Origin: JAXLWB01 sp046328715
GTDB taxonomy: Bacteria > Chloroflexota > Anaerolineae > Caldilineales > Caldilineaceae
Length of the DNA stretch: 55,212 nt
Direction: 5' to 3'
Assembly (NCBI GenBank): GCA_046328715.1
Contig: JAXLWB010000066.1
Coordinates: 1-55,212, forward strand
This document shows, piece by piece, positions 1 to 8,863 of this stretch. Position 1 is the first letter of the stretch. The number at the start of each line of letters is the position of its first letter. The position numbers and the translations under genes are program-made. The notes under the pieces were generated by a model. The model ran no database searches and was not told the DNA's origin. It saw nothing but the letters and a program-made list of their open reading frames with translations.

Positions 1-69
1 ATTTCCTGAAACAGATAAGAATTCTCCAACTGCGTTGGCATAATGAGTTCCTCTCGTAAACGATTCAAG

Positions 70-96
70 TATTGAAAACTTGACCAGCACTTTTCA
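70..96 (+). repeat. Dispersed 27-bp repeat, copy 1
   Basis: Begins TATTGAAAACTTGACC and ends GCACTTTTCA. It matches the copies at 385-411 and, inverted, 51429-51455 over the whole 27 bases with only a few differences. The TTGACC core resembles a -35 hexamer facing the acyl-CoA dehydrogenase gene. Confidence 0.7.
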
Positions 97-384
97 GATC
101 AGACTAGTAGTCTGCCTACTTAATTTTTAGAAATAGATTGAGGCTATTCTCGAAGAAGCAGGCTGATTCTATTTCGAAAAATTAAACGGACATTCCACTA
201 GGGCGTAGGTGCCGTCGCAAATTGTTGAAGCGCGAGGTGCTGGTCAATTGGTAGCGGACTCTACATCCTATACCCTTCATCTTGCCATAAATTAGCCTAA
301 GCAACAGCATTGCAACTGGCTGAGAATCACCATTTGAGTAAAATCAAGATAGTCGTAATCTGCCGCAAAATGTAGCTATTCAGG

Positions 385-411
385 CATTGAAAACTTGATT
401 TGCACTTTTCA
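385..411 (+). repeat. Dispersed 27-bp repeat, copy 2
   Basis: Begins CATTGAAAACTTGATT and ends GCACTTTTCA, in the same orientation as the copy at 70-96. It lies about 110 bases before the acyl-CoA dehydrogenase start. A shorter relative, reading GTGCCGGTC in the inverted sense, follows at 454-475. Confidence 0.7.
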
Positions 412-518
412 AGCAATGTGTGCCTATAGGTGCTATTGCCTTTCTGTTGAGACGTGAAGTGCCGGTCGGGTTATTGCAGCTGAATAAATACCGCAAAATT
501 AGAGAAGGAGGCAAGGTG

Positions 519-1712
519 TTGAAGACAAAGTCAAAGGATATGTCGACATCAGTTCATGAAGAATCTCAAGTGGGTTTGCACATGGAACTCTCTGAGGATA
601 TGCAGATGTTGCAAGGCTTGGCCCGTGAGTTTGCGCGTAAGGAAGTGATTCCTAAGGCCGAGCATTTGGATCGAACCGGAGATTGGCCCTGGGAAATTTG
701 GGAAAAGGCGCGCAAGGTAGGATTGGTCAACCTCAATATTCCTACGGAGTATGGTGGTGTTGGTGCCAGCGTGTTGGAAGAATGTATCGTCAATGAAGAG
801 TTGGCCTATGGCTGCTCTGGCATTTCGACGGCATTGATGATCAACCAACTAGCTGTGCTGCCGATTCTGATTGCTGGCAATGAGGCCCAAAAGCAGAAGT
901 ACTTTACGCAACTAACCAAGAGCGGCAAGATCATTTCTTACTGTATGACCGAACCAGATGCTGGTTCGGATGTGGCTGCCATTAAGACAACTGCAGTGCG
1001 CAAAGGCGATGTATATGTGCTCAATGGCACCAAGACTTGGATTACAGGCGGACCAGTAGCCAGCTATTACACTATCTTTGCCAAGACTAATCCCGAAGCA
1101 GGCCACAAAGGCATGAGCTGTTTCATTGTGGAGCGCGACTGGAAAGGTGTTAGCACGAGCAAGCCGCTAGAAAAGATGGGGCAACATGCAGCCCAGGCCT
1201 GCCAGGTCTTCCTGGAGAATGTCGAAGTGCCGGCTGAGAATCTGCTCGGCAACGAAGGCGACGGCTTTATGATTGGCATGAAGGTCTTCGATAAGAGCCG
1301 TCCTCCGGTGGCCATTGCCGCCACTGGTGTTGCCCGCCGCGGTTTGGACGAAGCGGTGAACTATGCTGGTCAACGTCACACCATGGGCCGGTTGATCTCG
1401 CATCATCAGGGCGTGGGCTATATCCTAGCTGACATGAAGATTCGATACGAGGCGGCTCGTATGTTGGCCTGGAAATCGGCTTGGCTGGTGGATCATGGCA
1501 AACGCAATACTATGGAAGCCGCAGTTGCCAAAGCCTTCTGCGCCGATGCCGCGATGAACAACGCAACCGATGCCGTTCAAGTCTTTGGTGGGAATGGCTA
1601 CAGCAAGGAATATCCGGTCGAAAAACTGATGCGTGACGCGAAGATCTTCCAGATTTACGAAGGAACCACGCAAATTCAGAAGAACATCATCATGCGCGAA
1701 TTGTACCGGTAA
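519..1712 (+). CDS. Acyl-CoA dehydrogenase (medium-chain-like)
   Basis: FAD-dependent enzyme that oxidises acyl-CoA to trans-2-enoyl-CoA and passes electrons to ETF, in fatty acid or branched amino acid breakdown in the cytoplasm. Residues near 142 carry the family signature CMTEPDAGSD, and the catalytic base is Glu381 in the C-terminal QIYEGTTQ motif; the full three-domain length (about 397 residues) is present. GGAGG at 507-511 places a TTG at 519 seven bases downstream; GTG at 516 is too close, and ATG at 540 would lack a site, so 519 is my choice. The family is certain, while chain-length specificity cannot be read. It is a single gene, closed by a strong terminator at 1734-1791, with no ETF or thiolase neighbour. 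Confidence 0.93.
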   Translation: MKTKSKDMSTSVHEESQVGLHMELSEDMQMLQGLAREFARKEVIPKAEHLDRTGDWPWEIWEKARKVGLVNLNIPTEYGGVGASVLEECIVNEELAYGCSGISTALMINQLAVLPILIAGNEAQKQKYFTQLTKSGKIISYCMTEPDAGSDVAAIKTTAVRKGDVYVLNGTKTWITGGPVASYYTIFAKTNPEAGHKGMSCFIVERDWKGVSTSKPLEKMGQHAAQACQVFLENVEVPAENLLGNEGDGFMIGMKVFDKSRPPVAIAATGVARRGLDEAVNYAGQRHTMGRLISHHQGVGYILADMKIRYEAARMLAWKSAWLVDHGKRNTMEAAVAKAFCADAAMNNATDAVQVFGGNGYSKEYPVEKLMRDAKIFQIYEGTTQIQKNIIMRELYR

Positions 1713-1733
1713 GTGGATCTAGTAGTATGTTTC

Positions 1734-1791
1734 AGAGCCGGTGGCATAAGCATACGAGGTTATTGGACGCTTATGCCACCGACTCTTTTTT
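1734..1791 (+). terminator. Rho-independent terminator after acyl-CoA dehydrogenase
   Basis: An 18-bp stem (1734-1751 with 1769-1786, one C/A mismatch) is followed by a run of six T. It ends the acyl-CoA dehydrogenase transcript just before the convergent gene at 1800. Confidence 0.85.
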
Positions 1792-1799
1792 ATCCTGGG

Positions 1800-3440
1800 C
1801 TATTTTCTTCTCGCCTTAGCATAGAGCAACTTTTGCTCGATCATCAATCTTTCGCCTTGGCGGCGTACATTCAGCCCCGCAGCATTGGCCTCGAAACCTG
1901 CCTCTACCATCTTGCGTACCACCTCGCGTCGGGTTTCATCGACGAGGTACTCGTTGAGCCACTCATCAAAATCCCGATCAAAGGTCACAACCTTTTCGGC
2001 TTCGATCGTGAAACCCGCAGCGGTAATCAGTTTGCGCAGTTGTTCGGCGGTACGCACCTGAGCGTGGGCCGGGCTACGCCGTTCTTCGATCGCATTATAG
2101 GTCGCTCGTTTGACCGCGTCGTCGGAGCCGATCAGTTCCGCCAGGAGCAGAATGCCGTTGCTTTTGAGGACGCGCCCAATCTCCTGCAAAATGGAGGCAG
2201 GCTTCTGGCTGTGATGCAACAGCGTGTGCATGATGGCGGCATCGAAGCGCGCATCGGCAAAGGGAATGGCGTTGGCGGCGGCAAGTCGAAAACTAACTCG
2301 CTCTGCGGTGTCATTCGTACGACTCAAACGCTGATATTCGGCAGCTTCGAGCATAGCTGCGCTGATATCAATGCCCACGACTTCTTCTGCACCATCCTGC
2401 GCCAAGTCCTGCGAGAGTTGCCCTGACCCGGCCCCAATTTCAATTACGCTGAGGTCTGGCGGCAGTTGGCCAAATTTGAGCAACTGTCGCTGGCGCTGCA
2501 AACGTTCGTTTTGAATTTTCTCATATTGGGCACGTTCAGTTTCAGAGAGGGAGTTAACCGTGGCAGCAATCCGATCGTAGGCGTAGCTAACTGGGCGTAA
2601 ATCTTCAGCTTCGGAGCTTTTGTCGTCGTTAGCGCTAGGAGTGAGTTGCCCAGCAATCGTGGTGACTGGCATATGCTCACGACGGTTGATGTAAAGCAGT
2701 TGCCACTGTTGATTGCGCCGTGTCAGCTCAGAAATACCCGTATGCATGATCGAAATGCCCAGCGAAGTTGAACCAAGAAAGTAGCGCAACGTGGCGGCAA
2801 TGGCCATGCCACTCATCACCACCGCAACGGTCTTGCCCCAATTCTCACGTACGATCTTGTCGACGCTGGCAATCACAGAATGGGAGAATTGCTGATACTC
2901 CTCATCGACAGGGTAGTCAATCGCATGAACATCGAGTGGAAATTTCGTGGCTTCATTGCTGCCGCCCGGTGCTTTAATGCGCTCGAAGGCGTGGCGTGGT
3001 AGGTCCGGCTGAACTTTGACTGGGATCCCGCAGACTTGGCCTATCCGCTGGGCGGTCAATCTGCTGCGTAGTTGCGGAGCGCTGACCAGCACATCGATCC
3101 GCTCATGTGTCTTGAGCCAGGCCGCAAGCAAATTAGCCTGCTCCCAACCGAGTGCAGTGAGTCCGCTGTTGTCGTCAAATGGTTCGTAACCTGCTAAATT
3201 TTGGTAGCGGTTGCGCAAACCTTCAGCCTGACATACTAACAACAAGCGAACTTCTGGGTCGGTCGAAGCAGGTGGTGTTACTGCGGTAGTCGAACCTGGT
3301 GAGGAAATCCCATTTGCCACAGTTGAATGATACCAGAGGTAAGGTCGGTTACAAAATAATTTTTTTAGTTTTTGGGTTGATCTTCCTGGCTGGCTGAATG
3401 TCCGCGATCCAAGATTGCCCTGTGAATCTTGCTTCGGCAT
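1800..3440 (-). CDS. Degenerate histidine-phosphatase domain fused to SAM methyltransferase
   Basis: Two domains in 546 residues. Residues ~64-250 have the phosphoglycerate-mutase/histidine-phosphatase pattern (ALGWEQANLLAAWL at 96-109, then SAPQLRSRLTA at 120-130). The catalytic RHG is replaced by Cys70-Gln71-Ala72, and the second catalytic His by Gly211 (VVMSGM), so phosphatase activity should be lost. Residues ~285-546 are a class I SAM-dependent methyltransferase: motif I is VIEIGAGSGQL at 332-342, followed by GIDIS at 356-360 and the acidic/FDAAIMHTLLHH stretch at 399-410. A Gln/Arg-rich segment (300-322) links them. Substrate unknown; the dead domain may bind a phospho-ligand or act as scaffold (inference). 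The start is uncertain, with no clear ribosome site; a GTG at residue 41 is an alternative. Convergent with its left neighbour. Confidence 0.8.
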   Translation of the reverse strand: MPKQDSQGNLGSRTFSQPGRSTQKLKKLFCNRPYLWYHSTVANGISSPGSTTAVTPPASTDPEVRLLLVCQAEGLRNRYQNLAGYEPFDDNSGLTALGWEQANLLAAWLKTHERIDVLVSAPQLRSRLTAQRIGQVCGIPVKVQPDLPRHAFERIKAPGGSNEATKFPLDVHAIDYPVDEEYQQFSHSVIASVDKIVRENWGKTVAVVMSGMAIAATLRYFLGSTSLGISIMHTGISELTRRNQQWQLLYINRREHMPVTTIAGQLTPSANDDKSSEAEDLRPVSYAYDRIAATVNSLSETERAQYEKIQNERLQRQRQLLKFGQLPPDLSVIEIGAGSGQLSQDLAQDGAEEVVGIDISAAMLEAAEYQRLSRTNDTAERVSFRLAAANAIPFADARFDAAIMHTLLHHSQKPASILQEIGRVLKSNGILLLAELIGSDDAVKRATYNAIEERRSPAHAQVRTAEQLRKLITAAGFTIEAEKVVTFDRDFDEWLNEYLVDETRREVVRKMVEAGFEANAAGLNVRRQGERLMIEQKLLYAKARRK

Positions 3441-3782
3441 TGACAGGTTCTGGCTTTTTCTGTAGAATCAAGAAATCTCGCATCTGCTAAACGATTAAAC
3501 TGCTGTTGTAATGATTGTAGTGAGATGGTTGCAAAAACGCACTACAGTTCTCATTCAAAGCTAAATTGAAATGGCAATTCCAGGTAACTGCCAACGCTCT
3601 CCTAATCTTTTCATTCGAAGAGAATTCACCATGAGAAGCAACATCTTATCAACGCTTTCACTCTACACTGCCAACATCGTTTGACGCGCACAGTCGCGGC
3701 ACAGCACAGAGTAACAAGGCTGATCGAGATTTGCACGAAGAGGATACCTGGAAGCCATCATGTAAATAAGTAAGGAGGCTGC
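3441..3782. other. Divergent spacer between methyltransferase fusion and EF-G-like gene
   Basis: About 340 bases separate two divergently transcribed genes, so both promoters should lie here, but I could not pick a confident -35/-10 pair. No gene or repeat family was recognised. The only clear signal is the ribosome binding site AAGGAGG at 3772-3778. Confidence 0.4.
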
Positions 3783-5849
3783 ATGACGAAGTTTCGCACT
3801 GATCAAATCCACAATATCGCTGTACTAGGGCATGGCAGCTCGGGAAAAACGATGCTGACCGAAGCCCTCTTACATTTGACAGGTGGTTCAACACGGCTTG
3901 GCCACATTGAGGAAGGCACAACTTCGAGCGACTGGGACGCCGAAGAACATCGACGAGGAATTTCACTTAACCTGTCGGTGATTCCAATTGAATTTGAAGG
4001 CAACCGCATCAATCTGGTTGATACGCCAGGTTACCAGGACTTTGTGGGTGAGGTGATCAGCGCCTTGCACGCATGTGAGGCCGGATTGCTGATTGTCGAT
4101 GCCGTGGCTGGTGTTGAGGTGGGCACAGAGCTCGTCTGGGAGCGCCTGAACGAGTTGAAGAAACCACGTATTATCTTCGTAAACCGAATTGACCGAGAAA
4201 ATGCGAACTTTGCCAATGTGCTGGATGGATTGCGCGAGGCTTTCCCAGATTCACGGATCGTTCCCTTTCAACTGCCGATCGGCGAGGCTGAGTCATTTAA
4301 GGGCATTGTCGGCCTGGTTGATAACCGAGCCTACATGGGCAAGGACAGCGTTGAATCCGATGTGCCTGCTGAGATGGCAGCCCAAGTCGAAGCTGCTCAC
4401 ACCGAACTGATTGAAGCTGGTGCCGAATGTGACGACGAACTGATTATGAAATACCTGGAGGGTGAGGAGTTGACGCTGGATGAAGTGCGCCATGCACTCC
4501 ACGAAGGGGTACTGAACAATCAGATCATCCCGGTCTACGTCGGTACTTCAATCAATGGCACAGGGCTCACCCGCTTATTGCGCGCCATCATCCGTTATGT
4601 TCCCACGCCTGATGAGTGCAAAGCGGATGCCATTGTCAATGGCTCTGCGACCAAACTCGGCTGCAATCCCAACAGCCCACCGGTTGTGAGCGTCTTCAAG
4701 ACTATCATTGACCGTTTTGTGGGACGCATGAGCTATGTGCGGGTCTTTTCGGGCACATTGCGCAAGGACGCTAACCTTTTCAACGTTCGCACAGGCAAGT
4801 CACAACGCATCGCTAACCTTTTCCATGTCCGTGGCAAAGAGTTGACACAAACCGACGAATTGGTTGCAGGCGATATCGGCGTTATTACCAAGTTGGAAGA
4901 AGTATCCACCGGTGATACGTTGACCACAGCCGACCATCCAATCACAATTGTCCCGCCTCAATATCCACGACCCCTCTACACAGTTGCTGTGACACCAGTC
5001 ACACAAGCCGACAGTGCCAAGATCGGCACGTCGCTTGCCTCGTTGGTAGAAGAAGACCCAACCTTGAAGGTTCAGAATATTTCTGCCACCAAAGAGACCG
5101 TTTTGCAGGGTATGGGCGAAACCCATGTTGATGTGGCCATGCGCCGACTGGAAAGCAAGTTTGGTGTGCATGTACACACTTCGATCCCCAAAGTACCTTA
5201 TCGCGAAACGGTTACACGCAAAGCCTCCTCTCAATACCGCCACAAAAAGCAGAGCGGTGGCTCCGGCCAATTTGCCGAAGTTCATATGCGCGTCGAACCG
5301 TTACCTACTGGTTCTGGCTTTGAATACGCCAGCGAAGTCTTTGGTGGGGCGATCAGTGGCGTTTATCTGCCATCGATTGAAAAAGGGATTCGCGGCGTGT
5401 TGGATAATGGTGTTGTCGCCGGCTATCCTGTCGTGGACATCAAAGCGGTGGTCTTTGATGGCAAAGAACATCCGGTTGACTCGAAGGATATTGCTTTCCA
5501 AACCGCAGGCCGTGAGGTTTTTAAGCTGGCCTTTAAAGATGCCGGTCCAGTCTTGTTAGAGCCGATCTACACAGTAGATGTCACCGTCCCTGATGAGTAC
5601 ATGGGCGACATCATGGGTGACTTTACAACCCGACGTGGACGCGTACAAGGGATGGATCAAAAGGGAAACCGTACGATTATTCACGCACTTGCACCGCTGG
5701 CGGGAATTTTGCGCTATGGAACTGATCTGCGCTCAATGACGCAGGGACGTGGGATCTACACAATCGAGTTCAGCCACTACGAACCTGTCCCGAGCAACCT
5801 GGCCGAGCCGATTATCGCACAACATAAGGCTGAGGAAAGCGCCGAGTAA
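3783..5849 (+). CDS. fusA: EF-G-like translational GTPase (EF-G2 type)
   Basis: Translation-factor GTPase with the full five-domain EF-G layout (688 residues). The P-loop reads GHGSSGKT (near residue 17) in place of the usual AHVDAGKTT; switch I is DWDAEEHRRGIS, G3 is DTPGYQDF, and G4 is NRID instead of NKMD. These variants mark the EF-G-like paralogue group (EF-G2 of Thermus and mycobacteria), which binds ribosomes but whose role is unsettled, unlike the main EF-G of the str operon. No rpsL, rpsG or tuf neighbours are present, which also argues for the paralogue. AAGGAGG lies four bases before ATG 3783. I am sure of the family and fairly sure of the subgroup; the symbol is used loosely. Confidence 0.88.
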   Translation: MTKFRTDQIHNIAVLGHGSSGKTMLTEALLHLTGGSTRLGHIEEGTTSSDWDAEEHRRGISLNLSVIPIEFEGNRINLVDTPGYQDFVGEVISALHACEAGLLIVDAVAGVEVGTELVWERLNELKKPRIIFVNRIDRENANFANVLDGLREAFPDSRIVPFQLPIGEAESFKGIVGLVDNRAYMGKDSVESDVPAEMAAQVEAAHTELIEAGAECDDELIMKYLEGEELTLDEVRHALHEGVLNNQIIPVYVGTSINGTGLTRLLRAIIRYVPTPDECKADAIVNGSATKLGCNPNSPPVVSVFKTIIDRFVGRMSYVRVFSGTLRKDANLFNVRTGKSQRIANLFHVRGKELTQTDELVAGDIGVITKLEEVSTGDTLTTADHPITIVPPQYPRPLYTVAVTPVTQADSAKIGTSLASLVEEDPTLKVQNISATKETVLQGMGETHVDVAMRRLESKFGVHVHTSIPKVPYRETVTRKASSQYRHKKQSGGSGQFAEVHMRVEPLPTGSGFEYASEVFGGAISGVYLPSIEKGIRGVLDNGVVAGYPVVDIKAVVFDGKEHPVDSKDIAFQTAGREVFKLAFKDAGPVLLEPIYTVDVTVPDEYMGDIMGDFTTRRGRVQGMDQKGNRTIIHALAPLAGILRYGTDLRSMTQGRGIYTIEFSHYEPVPSNLAEPIIAQHKAEESAE

Positions 5850-5906
5850 CCATTGAAAGATTCTATCAACGGTTAGTCTACCAGGCTACTCTACGCTAAC
5901 GCATAG

Positions 5907-5954
5907 GTACCGCCCTGGGATCGAGAAGGATATCCTCGAATCCCAAGGCGGTAC
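5907..5954. terminator. Long hairpin between convergent genes
   Basis: Arms 5907-5925 and 5935-5954 pair over 19-20 bases with one mismatch and one bulge (GTACCGCC...GGCGGTAC outside, CGAG/CTCG inside). There is no T-run, so it may act as a bidirectional roadblock or be a palindromic repeat. It sits between the EF-G-like gene (+) and the Hpt gene (-). Confidence 0.5.
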
Positions 5955-6062
5955 GCTTGGTTATCCTATACCGCCCCGATGGGGCTAGGGTCAAATCGCC
6001 AACTGGTAGGGGCAGTAAAATCATAAAACGTTACGACATTCAGGTTTACTTCCACATCACAT

Positions 6063-6443
6063 TTACACTAAATTCTTCTCTAGTTTCTGCACCTCCACCT
6101 CAAGCGCCTTGGTTGCATCGCTAAAGGCATCCACAATGGTTGCAACCGCGTCGTTTAGATCGATCGATTGATTGCGTCGAAGGGCGCGTTCCAAGACCTC
6201 ACAGGCATCCGAGAGTTGCTCCGCACCGATAATTGCTGCGCTCGATTTCAATGTATGGGCAGACCGAAAAAGAAGCTGCTCATCCTTTTCTAGCAGTGCG
6301 CCTTGCATGCGCTCTACAAGTTGCGCGCCGTCGCTGAGAAAGGTCTGTAGTACGTCTAACAAAATATCAGGCTCATCGGTGCCGAGGGATGTACCTAGCC
6401 ACTGGATTGCATCGCTACGAAGAATATCATTCGGAAATGTCAT
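6063..6443 (-). CDS. Hpt-domain histidine phosphotransfer protein
   Basis: A 126-residue single-domain protein that relays phosphate between a hybrid histidine kinase and a response regulator. The Hpt signature AHTLKSSAAIIGA surrounds His63, the phospho-accepting residue, within an all-helical stretch (about residues 25-105). No kinase or regulator gene is next to it, so its partners must be elsewhere. A promoter-like pair lies upstream at 6489-6516. The ribosome site is weak (GAGCGAG). The fold and His63 are clear; the pathway is unknown. Confidence 0.85.
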   Translation of the reverse strand: MTFPNDILRSDAIQWLGTSLGTDEPDILLDVLQTFLSDGAQLVERMQGALLEKDEQLLFRSAHTLKSSAAIIGAEQLSDACEVLERALRRNQSIDLNDAVATIVDAFSDATKALEVEVQKLEKNLV

Positions 6444-6488
6444 GATCGCTCGCTCAATTTCGCAGGGAAATTCAATTGTGTTTAGCTC

Positions 6489-6516
6489 AGTATAACATAG
6501 ATCTTTCGATTGTTAA
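6489..6516 (-). promoter_or_regulatory. Candidate sigma-70 promoter for the Hpt gene
   Basis: On the minus strand TTAACA (6516-6511) and TATACT (6494-6489) are separated by 16 bases, about 45 bases before the Hpt start codon. The -10 is near-consensus and the -35 is weaker. Confidence 0.5.
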
Positions 6517-6712
6517 AGCCCTTTGTTTTCTACCGTAAGCAAAAACTCAGGTTTTGCGCTTTTTCGTAGAGAGAATCACCCTATTGACCCCCTTTCATGG
6601 TCTTTTCATCTCCAATTAATGATTTTGTAGGCACTTTCTTTGCGTAGGCTGCGGAAAAGCTAGGGTGAGATTTGGTTACCGATTTACCTTGGCATATACT
6701 CAACCAACGACT

Positions 6713-8326
6713 ATGCTATTGTTTTTTCGATTGTTTTTACAGCCGCTTTTGCAGACGTTGTACACGCTTTGTGCACTCTATCTGGTTGCTTACGGTGCCC
6801 AGTCGGCGTGGCTCATCTACCTCTACCTACAGAAACGAAATTTCACTTCTCCTGCCAAACAATGGTTCACATCCGGCGGTGATGCGAAAGTTGTCTCTTT
6901 ACCCTATGTTACGATTCAACTGCCGATCTACAATGAGCATCATGTGGTTGAGCGGCTGATCGACGCCTGTACACGACAAAACTACCCCAAGGAACGCCTT
7001 CAAATCCAAGTGCTCGATGACTCCGACGATCTTACAACGACACTGGCTGAGGCACGCGCTGATTATTGGCGCAAGCATGGCTATCAGGTAGACGTGCTGC
7101 GCCGCTCCAATCGGATTGGCTACAAGGCGGGTGCATTGGCGCATGCACTTCCCTTGGCCCAAGGTGAGTTCATTGCCATCTTTGATGCCGACTTTCTGCC
7201 GCCTGCGGACTTTTTGGCAAAAACTGTTCCACATCTGCTTGACGAGGTGAATCAGGACGTCGGCTTTATTCAGACCCGCTGGGAGCACCTCAATCGTGAA
7301 TACTCTGCCTTGACGCAATGTCAGGCGCTGGCGCTCGATGCACACTTTGCCATTGAGCAACCGGTGCGTTCACAGTCAGGCTACCTGTTTGGCTTCAACG
7401 GTTCTGCTGGAATTTGGCGGCGCGAATGTATCGAGGATCCGGATGTAGGCGGATGGCAACACGACACACTTTGTGAAGATTTGGATCTGAGTTATCGGGC
7501 CCAGCTTTGTGGCTGGCAAGGTTTGTTTTTGGAGGATGTATTTGCACCGGCTGAGATTCCGCCACAACTCTTGGCCTTCAAGCGACAACAGGCGCGCTGG
7601 GCCAAGGGAAGTATTCAGACATTACGCAAGCTGAGCCGCAGAGTGTGGAAAAGCGAGAAAAAGCTCGGTGTTCGTATCGCAGGATTACTACACTTGAGTA
7701 ACTATATCCTCCATCCCGCACTGTTGCTCATGTTGCTGTTGACCTTGCCGTTTCTGCTCACGGGAACTCATACCTCGGCTATCCTGGCACCGCTGAGCAT
7801 TACCTCATTGTTTACTCCCTTGCTCTATACGCTGGCGCAGCGCAAATTACATCCTAAGAACTGGTTACGCCAGTTGCTTTACCTGCCGATGTTGGCGGTG
7901 CTGGGTATGGGATTATCGCTGAGCAACAGTGTCGCGGTTTGGCAGGCACTCCTTGGCAAACAGGGCACATTTCTGCGCACACCGAAATTTCGTGTAGAAG
8001 CAGAAGGCGATCACTGGCAAGGCAGCATCTATCGGCTGCCGCTCGACGGTCTGTTGATTGGGGAGATCCTGCTGCTGCTCAATGCACTCGTAACGACCGG
8101 GGTAGCCATTGCACAGCGCAATGTGGCTACCGCCTTCTTCATGTTGCTCTATGCACTTGGTTTTGGGTTGAGTATCTCTATTCAACTGGGCCAGGCTTGG
8201 TCGGCACGCCGTGTCGTTCGCCGCCGAACGGTGATGCCAACCAAAGGTCCGTTACCAACGACGAGCCTGGCTGCACCTTCCTTACCCGATTTCACCACAA
8301 CAAAAAGCCAAAGCACTACCGTATAG
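6713..8326 (+). CDS. Processive family 2 glycosyltransferase (cellulose/mannan synthase-like)
   Basis: Membrane enzyme that polymerises or transfers sugars from a nucleotide-sugar donor to build an envelope or exopolysaccharide glycan. About 537 residues: one membrane segment near 8-38, a cytoplasmic GT-A domain (~60-310), then four or five C-terminal membrane segments. The processive-family motifs are all present: D102/D103 (VLDDSDD), DAD at 158-160, CEDLD at 254-258 and Q292xxR295W296. The catalytic domain most resembles the bacterial CESA/glucomannan synthase-like group. I chose ATG 6713 because the protein then begins at the membrane segment; GTG 6665 in the same frame, with a weak GGAAAAG upstream, is possible. 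No PilZ domain or cellulose accessory gene is nearby, so the product is unknown. Confidence 0.88.
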   Translation: MLLFFRLFLQPLLQTLYTLCALYLVAYGAQSAWLIYLYLQKRNFTSPAKQWFTSGGDAKVVSLPYVTIQLPIYNEHHVVERLIDACTRQNYPKERLQIQVLDDSDDLTTTLAEARADYWRKHGYQVDVLRRSNRIGYKAGALAHALPLAQGEFIAIFDADFLPPADFLAKTVPHLLDEVNQDVGFIQTRWEHLNREYSALTQCQALALDAHFAIEQPVRSQSGYLFGFNGSAGIWRRECIEDPDVGGWQHDTLCEDLDLSYRAQLCGWQGLFLEDVFAPAEIPPQLLAFKRQQARWAKGSIQTLRKLSRRVWKSEKKLGVRIAGLLHLSNYILHPALLLMLLLTLPFLLTGTHTSAILAPLSITSLFTPLLYTLAQRKLHPKNWLRQLLYLPMLAVLGMGLSLSNSVAVWQALLGKQGTFLRTPKFRVEAEGDHWQGSIYRLPLDGLLIGEILLLLNALVTTGVAIAQRNVATAFFMLLYALGFGLSISIQLGQAWSARRVVRRRTVMPTKGPLPTTSLAAPSLPDFTTTKSQSTTV

Positions 8327-8354
8327 TTTCAATTTTTACCCTAGAATTGGCTCT

Positions 8355-8382
8355 GTCTTGACGGCTGATCAGGCTGTCAAGT
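8355..8382 (+). terminator. Imperfect hairpin after the glycosyltransferase gene
   Basis: CTTGACGGCTGA and TCAGGCTGTCAAG form a stem with one mismatch and one bulge, followed by a T-rich but interrupted tract. Possible terminator; weak. Confidence 0.35.
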
Positions 8383-8502
8383 TACCTATTTCTTGTCTTT
8401 TCGCCCTCTCCCCTGTACAATCTACAAGCAGATGGGACGATTCGCATAATCATAGAATCTACAAATCTGTCGGTTCAAATGTGCATAAATTAGCTGTTTT
8501 TA

Positions 8503-8530
8503 TCGACAAATGTAAGCTCTATGCTATCAA
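8503..8530 (+). promoter_or_regulatory. Possible promoter for the small gene and polA
   Basis: TCGACA (8503-8508) and TATCAA (8525-8530) are 16 bases apart, 30 bases before the small gene at 8560. Each hexamer has mismatches to consensus, so this is tentative. Confidence 0.3.
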
Positions 8531-8559
8531 GATTTGATACAAAAAGATAGGATATAAAG

Positions 8560-8769
8560 ATGTCTCAGCAACCCTTTGGCAATACCTGGCAGGAACGCCC
8601 AGAAGATATCATCATGCTGCGCAACCGGACGCAGAAGAACTTTATTCTTGAACTGCCTAGCGGCCGCTATCGTTTGGACGCCGGGCGCCGCATGCGCACA
8701 TTGCGCTCCATTTTGCGCTTGCCGCAAGTGAAGCAACTTTTCGACCAGGGTGAATTAGCCATCGAATGA
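8560..8769 (+). CDS. Small conserved-looking protein, 69 residues
   Basis: Not recognised. A soluble, basic 69-residue protein with no membrane segment or cysteine. The middle (MLRNRTQKNFILELPSG, then YRLDAGRRMRTLRSIL) suggests a short beta strand followed by a basic helix that could bind nucleic acid (inference). Codon use matches its neighbours and the frame is open from a plain ATG with AGGAT upstream. It lies 94 bases before polA on the same strand and may share its transcript. Confidence 0.65.
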   Translation: MSQQPFGNTWQERPEDIIMLRNRTQKNFILELPSGRYRLDAGRRMRTLRSILRLPQVKQLFDQGELAIE

Positions 8770-8863
8770 AGAGTGACGTGGTAAGCGGTGAGCCGTCTTG
8801 CACCGTTTGCCACTTGAATTCATTTTCGGCTATTCACCACCCTTACTGACTCAGGACGCCACT

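Larger units (their letters stand above)
1..518. other. Spacer upstream of acyl-CoA dehydrogenase with repeats
   Basis: I see no convincing gene here. It holds two copies of a 27-bp repeat (70-96 and 385-411) and a related core at 454-475, described separately. A stem of open codons continues upstream of the acyl-CoA dehydrogenase to base 420, but the repeat core lies inside it and no ribosome binding site precedes it, so I treat it as untranslated. Confidence 0.5.

Noticed and set aside
1713..2426. Long plus-strand open frame opposite the methyltransferase fusion
   Set aside because: Lies antisense to clear SAM-methyltransferase motifs; no ribosome site and no recognisable protein features.
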